Assembly (NCBI RefSeq): GCF_002441695.1 | Contig: NZ_JXJW01000009.1 | Coordinates: 1-64,000 of the forward strand | DNA: 64,000 nucleotides | Direction: 5' to 3' | Origin: Pseudolactococcus piscium | GTDB lineage: Bacteria > Bacillota > Bacilli > Lactobacillales > Streptococcaceae | Shown here: positions 56,216 through 64,000 of the stretch, piece after piece | Layout: each line of letters begins with the position of its first letter | Position numbering within the stretch: the stretch's first letter is position 1 | Translations under genes and position numbers: made by a program | The notes under the pieces: model-generated | Databases searched by the model: none | Seen by the model: only the letters and a program-made list of their open reading frames with translations | What the model was told of the DNA's origin: nothing

Positions 56216-57397
56216 TCAATCTGGATTATCTATCATTCCAACAAGTTTTTCTCGCATTTTATCTGTAGTATGTGTGTAAATTCTTGTCGTGATTGTGGGG
56301 TCTGAATGTCCGACACGTTCCATAATTGCAACTTGATTTGCGCCAGATTCAACGAGATAGGTAATATGTGAGTGTCGTAATGAGTGCGGAGTAAATTTTT
56401 TATCAAATCCAGCTCGCTCACCAAACATTTTGAAACTTCTACCTAAATCTCTCCAAGAGACAGGGTTTCCTGTTCTGCTAGGGAAAATATACCCATAATT
56501 AACAAAATGATTTGCATTTAACAATAGCCTATTGTTATCAAACTCAAAAAAATCAATGATCTCAATTGCTCGTTTTGATAAGTAAACTTTCCTATTCGAA
56601 GCTAGCGTTTTTGGCGTTGTATGCCTTTTTACAGTAACACCACCACCTGAATAATCTAAAGTACTGTTCACATGAATATATTTTTCTTTCAAAAAATAGT
56701 CTTGCCAAGTAAGTGATGCTAATTCACCATAACGTAAGCCTGTCAAAAATAAAAATTCTAAAATCATAGCATTTCTATGGCAATCAGGTCTAATCATTAA
56801 GCTAAATATCTGCTTTAGCTCATCATAACTAAACAACTTTTTACTCTCTTTATTAATATCTTCTAGCGTAATAGGTGGAACACTTAGTTTAACTTTTTTC
56901 ATCATGTCAACTTTGATAAAGTCTAATCTAAAAGCAAAATCCATGATTTGTTTAAAGATACCAAAATAGGTCATTAAAGTTCTACGAGTATAAGGCATTT
57001 TATTAAAATATCGCTGAATCATTAAGGGAGAAAATTCTCCAATTTGCTTGTCTTTAAAATCCCTCTTTAAGATATTACAATATCTTGTACGTGTCATAAG
57101 CGTAGAATGTTTTATCTTGCGAACTTGGTCTTCCAACCAAATATCAATCACATCAGAAAAAAGTATAAACTCGCTTGGCGTATCAACTATCGTACTTTGC
57201 TTTTCAAGTTTATGCTTAATTTTATCAAGCATTAAACTTTTTGCCTGATTCCCAGCCTGCTTACTTTTTGAAGTAAGTGTAACTGAAATTTTTTCTTCTT
57301 TGAACGTTATCGGATTTTCATACCGCATTCTCCATACATATTTTCCAATAGTTTTTGACTTTTCAACCCAAATACTACCTATTTTTATATCTCGCAT
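56216..57397 (-). CDS. int: tyrosine recombinase (ICE integrase)
   Basis: The enzyme integrates and excises the element. The 393-residue protein has an N-terminal arm-binding-like domain (about 1-70), a SAM-like core-binding domain (about 75-175) and a catalytic domain with Arg222 (TGLRYGEL), His338 and Arg341 (HSLRHSH), His364 (VGHSDPTIT) and nucleophile Tyr374 (RIYTH). All catalytic residues are present. It lies at the extreme end of the element next to tdk, with the excisionase upstream. Confidence 0.95.
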   Translation of the reverse strand: MRDIKIGSIWVEKSKTIGKYVWRMRYENPITFKEEKISVTLTSKSKQAGNQAKSLMLDKIKHKLEKQSTIVDTPSEFILFSDVIDIWLEDQVRKIKHSTLMTRTRYCNILKRDFKDKQIGEFSPLMIQRYFNKMPYTRRTLMTYFGIFKQIMDFAFRLDFIKVDMMKKVKLSVPPITLEDINKESKKLFSYDELKQIFSLMIRPDCHRNAMILEFLFLTGLRYGELASLTWQDYFLKEKYIHVNSTLDYSGGGVTVKRHTTPKTLASNRKVYLSKRAIEIIDFFEFDNNRLLLNANHFVNYGYIFPSRTGNPVSWRDLGRSFKMFGERAGFDKKFTPHSLRHSHITYLVESGANQVAIMERVGHSDPTITTRIYTHTTDKMREKLVGMIDNPD

Positions 57398-57496
57398 AAG
57401 TCCTCTCCATAAAATAAAAAGGCAAATATTGAGATAGTCATTAACACTAATTATATCACTATATTGCTTTTTTTTCTAAATTATTATTTTATCACA

Positions 57497-57718
57497 TCAT
57501 TTAAAACGCTTCTTTTTTTCTTCCAGCAAAAATTTATCAAAAGCTGGTAACCAAACTCTTCCTGATAGTCTGAAACAATTAGCGCTAAGATACTCTTGAT
57601 TTTTACGCATTACACCAATTTGATTTGCAACTGTTTTTTCTGATAAGCTATAAAAATCAGCAATATATTTTTTATCTCCAAATTTTTTGGGAATTTCTAC
57701 ATCTATCTCTTTGGCCAT
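57497..57718 (-). CDS. excisionase-like small DNA-binding protein
   Basis: The 73-residue basic protein has a helix-turn-helix-like segment (YIADFYSLSEKTVANQIGVM) followed by GRVWLPAFDKFLLEEKKKR. It lies 100 bases upstream of the integrase on the same strand, the typical place of a recombination directionality factor. AGGAG precedes the ATG. Assignment rests on size, charge, HTH and position. Confidence 0.7.
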   Translation of the reverse strand: MAKEIDVEIPKKFGDKKYIADFYSLSEKTVANQIGVMRKNQEYLSANCFRLSGRVWLPAFDKFLLEEKKKRFK

Positions 57719-57746
57719 AATATATCTCCTTTCGTTTAATATTTAT

Positions 57747-57815
57747 ATACCCTGCAGGGATCGAACCTGTACCACTCACAGTGCTGTGAGTGTTCTACCA
57801 TTAAACTAAAGGTAT
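57747..57815 (-). tRNA. tRNA-like sequence, probably degenerate
   Basis: The 69-base minus-strand sequence folds as a cloverleaf: acceptor ATACCTT with AGGGTAT (one G-U), D arm GTTT-AATGGTA-GAAC, T arm with canonical loop TTCGATC. The anticodon arm is abnormal: CTCAC and GTGAG enclose only six bases (AGCACT), with no U33, inside an eight-base palindrome. The outer T-stem pair is A-C and no CCA is encoded. It lies inside the mobile element between excisionase and the next gene. It could be a tRNA decoy, pseudogene or regulatory hairpin; no anticodon can be given. Confidence 0.55.
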
Positions 57816-57827
57816 GCCTATTAAAAA

Positions 57828-58058
57828 TTAGTAAAGCCACATGCCGTCAACTTGCCATTCTTCTGCATTATAATTATGTTCAACAATTCTGCCATAATTA
57901 TCTTCAAGAAAAATAGTATCATTGTCAAAGTCTACAATCTCAAATTCTTCTCTGACACGTGCTTCATAATCTTCTTTTTTTAGATCAATGCTTAAATATC
58001 CTATCAAGAAAGTTTTTGCCTCACGCAACACGACTTTCCAAGCTAAATCATGAGTCAT
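57828..58058 (-). CDS. small acidic protein of the mobile element, function unknown
   Basis: The 76-residue protein is acidic in the second half (EFEIVDFDNDTIFLEDNYG) and ends DGMWLY. No known motif. AGGAG lies upstream of the ATG. It is 12 bases from the preceding gene and likely part of the same transcript. Acidic small proteins in mobile elements may be antirestriction or regulatory, but nothing here proves it. Confidence 0.6.
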   Translation of the reverse strand: MTHDLAWKVVLREAKTFLIGYLSIDLKKEDYEARVREEFEIVDFDNDTIFLEDNYGRIVEHNYNAEEWQVDGMWLY

Positions 58059-58069
58059 CTTTTATCTCC

Positions 58070-58423
58070 TTAAATTTCTCGTTTTTCTTTTTCGGCTTCA
58101 AATAAGCAAATAAAAACTTCCTTTGGCAAATATACTTTAAAGGTAGGCTCATTAATATGTGGCATCAATACTACAGTCACATAATCAATCATATCTCCAA
58201 TTTGATAGACACTTGCAATCCCTAAGTCCATCACTTCGTCTGATACATTTCCGAAGTTGTACCAAACATAAAGGTAATCAATAAAATTATCTGGAGAATT
58301 GAATCTATTAATTTCATCATCTGACCATGAAGAAATTAACCAACTAATACGATGTTGCCAATTTATCTTAATAGCTTGAGTTATCTCTTGAATCAATTCT
58401 TTATTGTTATTACTCATTTTCAT
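58070..58423 (-). CDS. hypothetical protein of the mobile element
   Basis: The 117-residue protein (114 from a second ATG) is tryptophan- and acid-rich (QHRISWLISSWSDDEI, YVWYNFGNVSDEVMD), without signal peptide or membrane helix. Its start overlaps the preceding gene by four bases. I do not recognise the family. Confidence 0.6.
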   Translation of the reverse strand: MKMSNNNKELIQEITQAIKINWQHRISWLISSWSDDEINRFNSPDNFIDYLYVWYNFGNVSDEVMDLGIASVYQIGDMIDYVTVVLMPHINEPTFKVYLPKEVFICLFEAEKEKREI

Positions 58424-58947
58424 TCACTCTTTTCTATACAGTCTAATAATTGAGCTTTTGATTGTTTGTTTAACCAATGAAATGTTCCTAACTCTCTGAC
58501 TTTAAGCATGATATGTGGTAAGTTAAACCCATGTTCTGCCAAGTCATTGGAATAAGATACCAGGTATCTGACACAATTATCAATTGACACACAAAACTGA
58601 TAGACAACACCTTGATACCGTCTATCTAATTCCAGTAACTCTAAAACGTAATCAGACCATACACTAGTTGTTTTGCTGTCAATATCCGCATGACTTTCAA
58701 TCACAGTTGGCTTGATTTTATTTAACTTAGTTTGGATTGCCTGCTTAGCTTCCTGACATAAAAAATCAATTTGTGACTCACACTTGACTAATCGTTCACA
58801 CCAGACCAAAATTTCATTAATTTTCGCATAGGGCGATAAATACAAATCATGTTTGAAAGCGATGACTTTTTGTTCAAAAAAATTGAAGTCCTCTATCATC
58901 TGAACTTCATCATTTAATGCACGTATACTAAATTCTGTTATATCCAT
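58420..58947 (-). CDS. hypothetical protein of the mobile element
   Basis: The 175-residue soluble protein is predicted mostly helical, with no motif I recognise; it contains paired cysteines around WCERLVKC. It is coupled by ATGA overlap to the next gene. Together the two look like a small cargo or accessory module between conjugation and integration genes. Confidence 0.6.
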   Translation of the reverse strand: MDITEFSIRALNDEVQMIEDFNFFEQKVIAFKHDLYLSPYAKINEILVWCERLVKCESQIDFLCQEAKQAIQTKLNKIKPTVIESHADIDSKTTSVWSDYVLELLELDRRYQGVVYQFCVSIDNCVRYLVSYSNDLAEHGFNLPHIMLKVRELGTFHWLNKQSKAQLLDCIEKSE

Positions 58948-58967
58948 ATCAATCCATCATCTTTCTA

Positions 58968-59696
58968 TTAAGTTAAAGTAATGTTTGCTATAATTGGATA
59001 AATATAAGACCCTGAACCTGCATATCCACCTGTTGTCGTTATAAAATTAACAGTTTGACCGATGTAATTCTGACCTGCTACCAAATTAAGACTAGTACTC
59101 ACATAACCTGAACTTGTTACTGATCCTGATACATAATTTCCAGTTGAATCAAAATTTAAAACATAATTTAGTAAAATACTACCTTTTTCAAGTCCAATCC
59201 CACCACGAGATACTGTACCTGAAATTGTCGTACCCATCATTGTTGTTGCAATCATAGATTTCGAAGATGGAATAGCATAATAAGCACCTTCTACATGTCC
59301 ATTCTCTGTATGACTGTATTGGGTTTGAGCAAATACAGTCGCAGAAGAAAATTGAGAGTGATCAAGTTTAGGTGCATCATAAGTCAAAGCTGTTTGAATT
59401 TCTGCTATATTATCTGATTGCTCAATATCAGGTACTGAACTAGCACTAGGTACTATATCAATATCAATATCAGATACTGGCTTATCCTGATTTACAATGT
59501 TTTTCTTAGTTTCATTTGTTACTTTAGTTTTAACTTCCTTAGAAACTTTATTTTGATTACTTGCATGAATCACTTTATTTTGATGTCCTGCAATCATAGC
59601 TCCACTTGACAAAATAAAAAGAACTGACCCTATCGCAATTCTTTGATTCAAAGGTGTTGCTTTTATTTTTTTCAATATACTATCCATTTTTTTCAT
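58968..59696 (-). CDS. membrane-anchored or secreted conjugation-associated protein
   Basis: The 242-residue protein has one N-terminal hydrophobic segment (IAIGSVLFILSSGAMIAG), a Lys/Asn/Thr-rich linker (about 35-100) and a C-terminal domain rich in Gly, Thr and Ser of beta character (about 110-242). It lies directly after the CHAP hydrolase gene (three bases), within the transfer operon. It may be a surface component of the mating apparatus. Family not recognised. Confidence 0.65.
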   Translation of the reverse strand: MKKMDSILKKIKATPLNQRIAIGSVLFILSSGAMIAGHQNKVIHASNQNKVSKEVKTKVTNETKKNIVNQDKPVSDIDIDIVPSASSVPDIEQSDNIAEIQTALTYDAPKLDHSQFSSATVFAQTQYSHTENGHVEGAYYAIPSSKSMIATTMMGTTISGTVSRGGIGLEKGSILLNYVLNFDSTGNYVSGSVTSSGYVSTSLNLVAGQNYIGQTVNFITTTGGYAGSGSYIYPIIANITLT

Positions 59697-59699
59697 TGA

Positions 59700-60764
59700 T
59701 TATTTTCCCTCTACATACCAAAATTGTTTAGCTTCATCAGCCGAAAAAGTTCTATAAGACACTGTAAGTGGTGCTAGTCCTGTCACATTCATTTCTGAAA
59801 TCAAGACACTACCGTCATCTTTGACTTGTTCCACAAAGGCTACATGACCGTATACTGGGTCTGATCCCGCTTGCCCCTGAACAAAGCTCAATGCTGTATG
59901 AAGTTTAGGCTCATGAGACACCGAATACCCCGCCTTAGTTGCCCAATCACCACCATTGCCCATGAAACTATCAAACTTGATGCCTAGCTGATACCCCCTG
60001 TTATACACGTACCACGTACATTGTCCTTGTGGGTAAGAAGCAGAGCCATTATAAGCTTGACCGCTATAGGGTGTGTCTACTTCCCAACCGTTTGGAATGC
60101 TTGCGGACATGACACCATTTACTGCTTCGCCACTCGCATTATTAGTGAAGCCTACATGGTCTTTAAGCAGGTCATACCATTTTTGAGCGTCATCTTGTAG
60201 CTTATCAGCCTTTGTCTGACCATCACTTAAAGCGACACCCTCGTAATACTGTGACCAAGCTAAACTAGCTTGTCTAGGGTCTGTAGAAACGCTTACTAAG
60301 TCTTTTGTTTTCTTGTATGCACCGTTTAATTCAGTAGACACAAGTTTCAACTCAACGTCCATTGAAAGTGTTCTACTTTCAGCTTTAGACCAACGATTAC
60401 CATTAACAGTATTAGACCAACCTGACCACTGGAAGATACCCGCTACACCACCACCGATATTTTCAGCTTCTGGATCGAATCCGGATTCACGTTCCGCAAC
60501 TGCTAAAGCACCACTTGCACCTTGAATAGAAAACCTTTCTTTACTCATAAGATAGTTAGCTATATCAATAACGTTTTTAGCTTTTTCTTCTGAAATATTA
60601 GCTTTAGTTGCCAATTCTTTTGGTGTGATATTTAGACTGCCTGCAGAGCTTGAAAAACTATCCGCATTACCAGTCACACCACCCGCAATGACACTCATTA
60701 AGATAATAAAAAAGATAGGTATAATAAACATACCTATCAGGAATAAATGTTTTTTCTTTTTCAT
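59700..60764 (-). CDS. conjugation peptidoglycan hydrolase: lysozyme-like plus CHAP
   Basis: The VirB1-like enzyme opens the wall for the transfer channel. The 354-residue protein has an N-terminal membrane segment (about 6-27), a phage-tail-type lysozyme domain (about 60-205, catalytic Glu91 or Glu93 in AVAERESGFDPEAENIGGG) and a CHAP domain (about 235-354) with Cys249 in GQCTWY, His307 in YGHVAFVE and Glu312. All CHAP catalytic residues are present. It sits between the VirB6-like gene and the secreted protein gene. Confidence 0.92.
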   Translation of the reverse strand: MKKKKHLFLIGMFIIPIFFIILMSVIAGGVTGNADSFSSSAGSLNITPKELATKANISEEKAKNVIDIANYLMSKERFSIQGASGALAVAERESGFDPEAENIGGGVAGIFQWSGWSNTVNGNRWSKAESRTLSMDVELKLVSTELNGAYKKTKDLVSVSTDPRQASLAWSQYYEGVALSDGQTKADKLQDDAQKWYDLLKDHVGFTNNASGEAVNGVMSASIPNGWEVDTPYSGQAYNGSASYPQGQCTWYVYNRGYQLGIKFDSFMGNGGDWATKAGYSVSHEPKLHTALSFVQGQAGSDPVYGHVAFVEQVKDDGSVLISEMNVTGLAPLTVSYRTFSADEAKQFWYVEGK

Positions 60765-60793
60765 TTGATTTTCTTTCTAGGTAGTTTAATACC

Positions 60794-60874
60794 TCATTTT
60801 TTCTTGAATAACGTTACGACAAACCATACAGGAATAGCAACTATCCCAATGACAATATACTTGATAATTTTCAT
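60794..60874 (-). CDS. 26-residue membrane micro-protein in the transfer operon
   Basis: ATG follows the VirB6-like stop by two bases and has AGGAAA upstream. It encodes one hydrophobic helix (IVIGIVAIPVWFVVTLF) with a KKK tail. It is too short for usual gene calls. The tight coupling and clean helix suggest it is real. Confidence 0.5.
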   Translation of the reverse strand: MKIIKYIVIGIVAIPVWFVVTLFKKK

Positions 60875-60876
60875 AA

Positions 60877-63312
60877 CTATTTTCCTTTCCTCTCGATAAT
60901 ACTGCTATCAAAAATACCAAGTTTTGCATTGGCAGACTTGATCTTAATATCACGTTTTTGGTGCTTATCAGAAGTTGGTAAAGTTGGTTTCTCGGTAAAC
61001 AATTCTTTACTCAACCGTTCAACTTGACCTTTTTGTCTCGCTTTTCTTGCGGACATATCCAATTTCATACCATCTGAAAATTTGCCTTTGAGTTCATCTT
61101 TTCTTTTTTGGTAGTTAATGGATTGAGCCGTTTTATCACGAAACACTTTATTTTCAGCACGTTGGAGTTTATTGCTATCAAATTTTGCAAGTTGTTTTTG
61201 AGCTTGTTCTTTTGGTAATGTACCAATTGCACTGGATAGATTTGTTTTCAATCTATCTTTAGAATCAATGACAGCCTGCTTAGTGTCCTTAACAGAGCCT
61301 GTCACATTTTGCCACTTACCTTTAAGCCCACGCATTGTTTCTTTTCGTTTGGCTAACGCAATTTGTTTTACTTTATCATCTTGACCGAAACGCAACCCAT
61401 CACTTGCATTAATTGCACCTTTAAAGCTATGTTTTGCTAGTTTTTTACCAATTGCACCAACAGTACCCGCTTTTTTTGTAGCAGATAACTTAGTTTGTGA
61501 CACTTTTGGACTACCAGTAGGCAAGCTACCAGAGCCAACGCTTGATAGAGCAGGTGTCCTAGAAAGTTTGAGCGGGTTTTTAATATTTGAAATACTAGGT
61601 AATGACTTGACAGAATCAAGACTACCCTTAGCCAATTCAGACACGCTTTTCTTAGCTGTATCAAACAATGATAATATCTTATCTCGTTGCCACCACAAGA
61701 GTGCATACATGATAAACTGTATGAAGATTGAGATATAGTAAGAGTGTGAAATATTTCTAAAGGCAATCTCCATAAAACTATTAAAGATAAGCCCCATTTG
61801 TACACCTAAAAGACCTGATACTGATAAAGCGGTAAATACGACAATTCTTTTTGTCATATTGCCTAACATATGTTCAAATTCAGTCAGTATTGATAACAAT
61901 AAGACAACAGGAGCTACAAAAATCGCAAAGACAACAATCAATTGTAATACCCATGTGTAAATTAATGTACCAACTGTAATACATGTTAAGACTAGCCCTT
62001 TAAACAACGAAGCTAGAGCCACCATGAACTTATCAGCTATATTTGAGAAACCTAATTTTGTAAATTCTTTTTCCTTATTAGCTTTTGCATACTTACTAAC
62101 TGCGTCAGGATCACCCTTAGTCGCTAAAAGTGCTGTCTGTTCACTTTGGATTGAGTTTTCAGGTAACTTATTTGTATCAAAATTCATTTCTTTAAATGGT
62201 TCTTTGACAATGACATTAAATAATTGTGTTTTTAAAGCATTGATTGTGCTATCAGACACTTTGTCATTTGTCGCTGATACATTAGCTGTGAAGTTAGTTG
62301 TGCTTGTTTTTTCAGTTGTATCGTCCACGATCGTCACTCTTGATAAATTATTGATCATAGAGCCAGTGAATGTATCCGTTGCACTTTTCGTGATATAGAT
62401 AATACGTGTGATCACGTGTGACCCTTTAATACCACTTGAAGAAGTTGAAAGGGGTAAGAAAAAGACACCTGCAATGACAACTCGAAGTAAGACACCTAGT
62501 ATCTTTTTACCAAAGGGCTTACCTTGAGACAAATCTTTCATCGCAGACAAACCAACTAAAGCCATTGTAATTGGGAAAATCACAGGTAATAATATCGCTT
62601 GTAAAATGACTTGCATTTTAGAGACAAAATCATCTAAAAACTTAAAAATATCAATATTTGAAACTGCTGATAAAATTAATGAATCTAAAAGGAATAGTAG
62701 TTTTGACATGGCAAAGACAAGTTGTACAAACCAGTTAATGATTTTAGGGAAAGCTTCTTTTGCCCCAAAAAAGCCTTTATCTTCAATATACATATAACTT
62801 GTATAAGCAGATAAGGCTGACATATCTTTTGCATTGATAGCGCCTGCTTCTTTAGCTAGGGCTTCTTGATAATCATTTGAACTATCAATTGTACCTTCTT
62901 TAGTTAGAATCGCACTATTATAGGCATTATTTAGTGTAGTGACAGCCGAATCAGTTTTCGTTTTGTCATAACCCGCATTTGCTAGTTTTGAGATAGCTGT
63001 TTCATACTTTACCTTGTACCCTTGATAAGTCGCATCAGTAATCGATATGGCATTATTGCCTTGCGTTTGATTACTCAGATTTTTAATCTCATTAATAACA
63101 GCTTGTACTGCCTTGTATTCAGAAGTATTGACGATATCGCCTTGACCATTTGTAATGATCTCTGGTGTTTTTATACCGTTTGAGTTCTTTGGATCTAAAA
63201 AAGCAGGCTTATCAAACTCAATATTAGTCGCATTACCTGTGTCTAAAGCGTAAACTTGACTACCACCAAAAAGTAACGTTAGAAAGGTTAGCACTAGTAA
63301 AATCTTTTTCAT
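60877..63312 (-). CDS. VirB6-like conjugal transfer membrane protein (CD3337/EF1877 type)
   Basis: The 811-residue protein has a signal peptide (LLVLTFLTLLFGGSQVYA), an extracellular N-terminal part, about six to seven membrane helices between residues 190 and 560 and a long basic cytoplasmic tail (about 570-811) rich in Lys, Ser and Gln. This layout is that of the CD3337/EF1877 mobilome membrane proteins that form the inner channel in Gram-positive type IV secretion. It precedes the lysozyme/CHAP gene and follows a 57-residue protein by ATGA overlap. Confidence 0.88.
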   Translation of the reverse strand: MKKILLVLTFLTLLFGGSQVYALDTGNATNIEFDKPAFLDPKNSNGIKTPEIITNGQGDIVNTSEYKAVQAVINEIKNLSNQTQGNNAISITDATYQGYKVKYETAISKLANAGYDKTKTDSAVTTLNNAYNSAILTKEGTIDSSNDYQEALAKEAGAINAKDMSALSAYTSYMYIEDKGFFGAKEAFPKIINWFVQLVFAMSKLLFLLDSLILSAVSNIDIFKFLDDFVSKMQVILQAILLPVIFPITMALVGLSAMKDLSQGKPFGKKILGVLLRVVIAGVFFLPLSTSSSGIKGSHVITRIIYITKSATDTFTGSMINNLSRVTIVDDTTEKTSTTNFTANVSATNDKVSDSTINALKTQLFNVIVKEPFKEMNFDTNKLPENSIQSEQTALLATKGDPDAVSKYAKANKEKEFTKLGFSNIADKFMVALASLFKGLVLTCITVGTLIYTWVLQLIVVFAIFVAPVVLLLSILTEFEHMLGNMTKRIVVFTALSVSGLLGVQMGLIFNSFMEIAFRNISHSYYISIFIQFIMYALLWWQRDKILSLFDTAKKSVSELAKGSLDSVKSLPSISNIKNPLKLSRTPALSSVGSGSLPTGSPKVSQTKLSATKKAGTVGAIGKKLAKHSFKGAINASDGLRFGQDDKVKQIALAKRKETMRGLKGKWQNVTGSVKDTKQAVIDSKDRLKTNLSSAIGTLPKEQAQKQLAKFDSNKLQRAENKVFRDKTAQSINYQKRKDELKGKFSDGMKLDMSARKARQKGQVERLSKELFTEKPTLPTSDKHQKRDIKIKSANAKLGIFDSSIIERKGK

Positions 63313-63482
63313 TTAACCCCCGCTTTCCATGAGTTACCAATATCTCTAAAAAAGTCAGGTAGATACTTGATGATATTAATAAATGGCTCATAAAGTCCTG
63401 TATATTTTAGAAACATCAAAAGGAAGATCATGGATACAATTAACCCAACTAATGTATTGATAATTGAATTTTTCTTTTTCAT
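63309..63482 (-). CDS. 57-residue membrane micro-protein in the transfer operon
   Basis: The short frame encodes a basic start (MKKKNS), one membrane helix (IINTLVGLIVSMIFLLMF) and a C-terminal amphipathic part ending SWKAGVK. Its stop overlaps the VirB6-like ATG (ATGA). It lies between VirB4 and VirB6 homologues, where small membrane proteins of unknown function are usual. Confidence 0.7.
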   Translation of the reverse strand: MKKKNSIINTLVGLIVSMIFLLMFLKYTGLYEPFINIIKYLPDFFRDIGNSWKAGVK

Positions 63483-63504
63483 TGTTTTCTATCCTTTCAA
63501 TTGC

Positions 63505-64000
63505 TTAGATAGCAACTAATTCTGTTTCTATTGTGTCACACAATGGATTGAGTTCAGCCACGATACCGTCAATTGTAATCCGTTCAGTTCGTCCAAACGG
63601 ATCAGTAAAGAGACATTGACCCATAGACATACTAGACACCCATTTACGTGTTTCTTCTGATTTGACAATACCATGTGTATCTAAGATTAAATCGACCTCA
63701 GTTGGCGAGTTAAAGCTAAACAATGTACCAAAACCAGTGTCATCTATGCTCGAATTTGAGTCTCTATGAGATTGAGAGGCAAAGACCAAGAAATTATTAA
63801 ATGACCGACCTGTCCGTCTCATTTTCATAATAATTTCTTTACCAACATCAGTGATATTAAAGAACCACGCTTCATCAATAAAGGTTATTGTTTCTTTCTT
63901 ATCCTCAGAGCCAAATTTGTAACAGAATTGTCCTAAAGCGTATAGCGCAACCAGAGACTGTCTTTGGTTTTCAGTGATATTCGTTTCACTCGTCGGTAAT
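63505..64000 (-). CDS. VirB4-like conjugation ATPase, C-terminal part (runs off the window)
   Basis: The frame stays open to the window edge, so only the last 165 residues are seen. They include a Walker B TITFIDEAWFF, then RRTGRSFNNFLVFASQSHRD, the arginine-finger-like sensor region of VirB4/TraE ATPases, and CLFTDPFGRTERITID near the end. The enzyme powers assembly and transfer in the type IV secretion apparatus. An internal ATG at 63828 is not the true start. Confidence 0.9.
   Translation of the reverse strand, partial: LPTSETNITENQRQSLVALYALGQFCYKFGSEDKKETITFIDEAWFFNITDVGKEIIMKMRRTGRSFNNFLVFASQSHRDSNSSIDDTGFGTLFSFNSPTEVDLILDTHGIVKSEETRKWVSSMSMGQCLFTDPFGRTERITIDGIVAELNPLCDTIETELVAI

Larger units (their letters stand above)
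56190..64000. mobile_element. one end of an integrative conjugative element (partial)
   Basis: A tyrosine integrase, excisionase-like gene, lysozyme/CHAP hydrolase, VirB6-like membrane protein and VirB4-like ATPase lie consecutively on the minus strand, starting just upstream of tdk. This is the integration module plus part of a Gram-positive type IV secretion operon. The second end lies outside the window, so the target repeat cannot be determined. Confidence 0.85.

Overview
The window looks like a chromosome segment of a low-GC lactic acid bacterium of the order Lactobacillales, most likely Lactococcus in the broad sense. This rests on a competence gene coiA, a PurR-type PurBox about 76 bases upstream of the predicted fhs start, a GGGC-initiated pyrG leader, a T-box in front of alaS, the conserved blocks degV-ypmR-ypmS-hup and tdk-prfA-prmC-ywlC-glyA, and an A+T-rich composition. 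The genus is inferred; no 16S rRNA or other decisive marker is present.

Layout. 0.4-11.3 kb is mostly housekeeping on the minus strand: T-box, a LURP-one-like protein and alaS; the foldase PrsA; an O-methyltransferase; pepF and coiA; a Gfo/Idh oxidoreductase; and PurR-linked fhs. 11.5-15.1 kb is a loose accessory stretch: a SemiSWEET transporter, a 39-residue LPXTG micro-protein overlapping a glutaredoxin-like gene, MepB, a secreted coiled-coil protein and a lone phage-type lysozyme with an apparent internal start. 15.4-18.2 kb is hup, ypmS, ypmR and degV. 19.5-25.7 kb is a plus-strand beta-glucoside PTS operon (GH1, IIB, PRD activator, IIA, small membrane protein, IIC) with its own operator palindrome and a putative cre. 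25.9-39.1 kb holds dnaE, DUF2929, pyrG, a lipoprotein, Eis-like and YwlG genes, truA-pdxK/thiD-ECF S-component, an ABC transporter and azlCD.

The most interesting block is 39.3-42.3 kb. A putative type VII secreted toxin carries an N-terminal alpha/beta-hydrolase (lipase-like) part and a C-terminal helical LXG-like part, a reversed order. It is followed by two small helical partner genes and a stop-interrupted tail, and preceded by a membrane-anchored candidate immunity gene and the decayed remnant of a second toxin copy. The block sits between two similar terminator hairpins, next to rpsD. No type VII secretion core genes are visible.

43.3-56.1 kb returns to core genes: a TrmH-family methyltransferase, pnuC and its likely regulator nrtR, acyP, metF, fused pabB/pabC, and the tightly overlapping series tdk-prfA-mutY-prmC-ywlC-glyA followed by a nucleoid-associated protein and a Pmp23-like lysozyme. 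MutY lacks the iron-sulfur cysteines. From about 56.1 kb to the end is one end of an integrative conjugative element inserted just upstream of tdk: tyrosine integrase, excisionase, a tRNA-like sequence, small unknown genes, a secreted protein, a lysozyme/CHAP hydrolase, a VirB6-like membrane protein, two micro-proteins and the C-terminal part of a VirB4-like ATPase running off the edge.

A recurring regulatory feature is a group of core genes (Gfo/Idh, truA, trmH-like, nrtR, metF, pabB) whose promoter -10 box lies only 5-9 bases before the ATG, most of them with no Shine-Dalgarno sequence, suggesting leaderless mRNAs.
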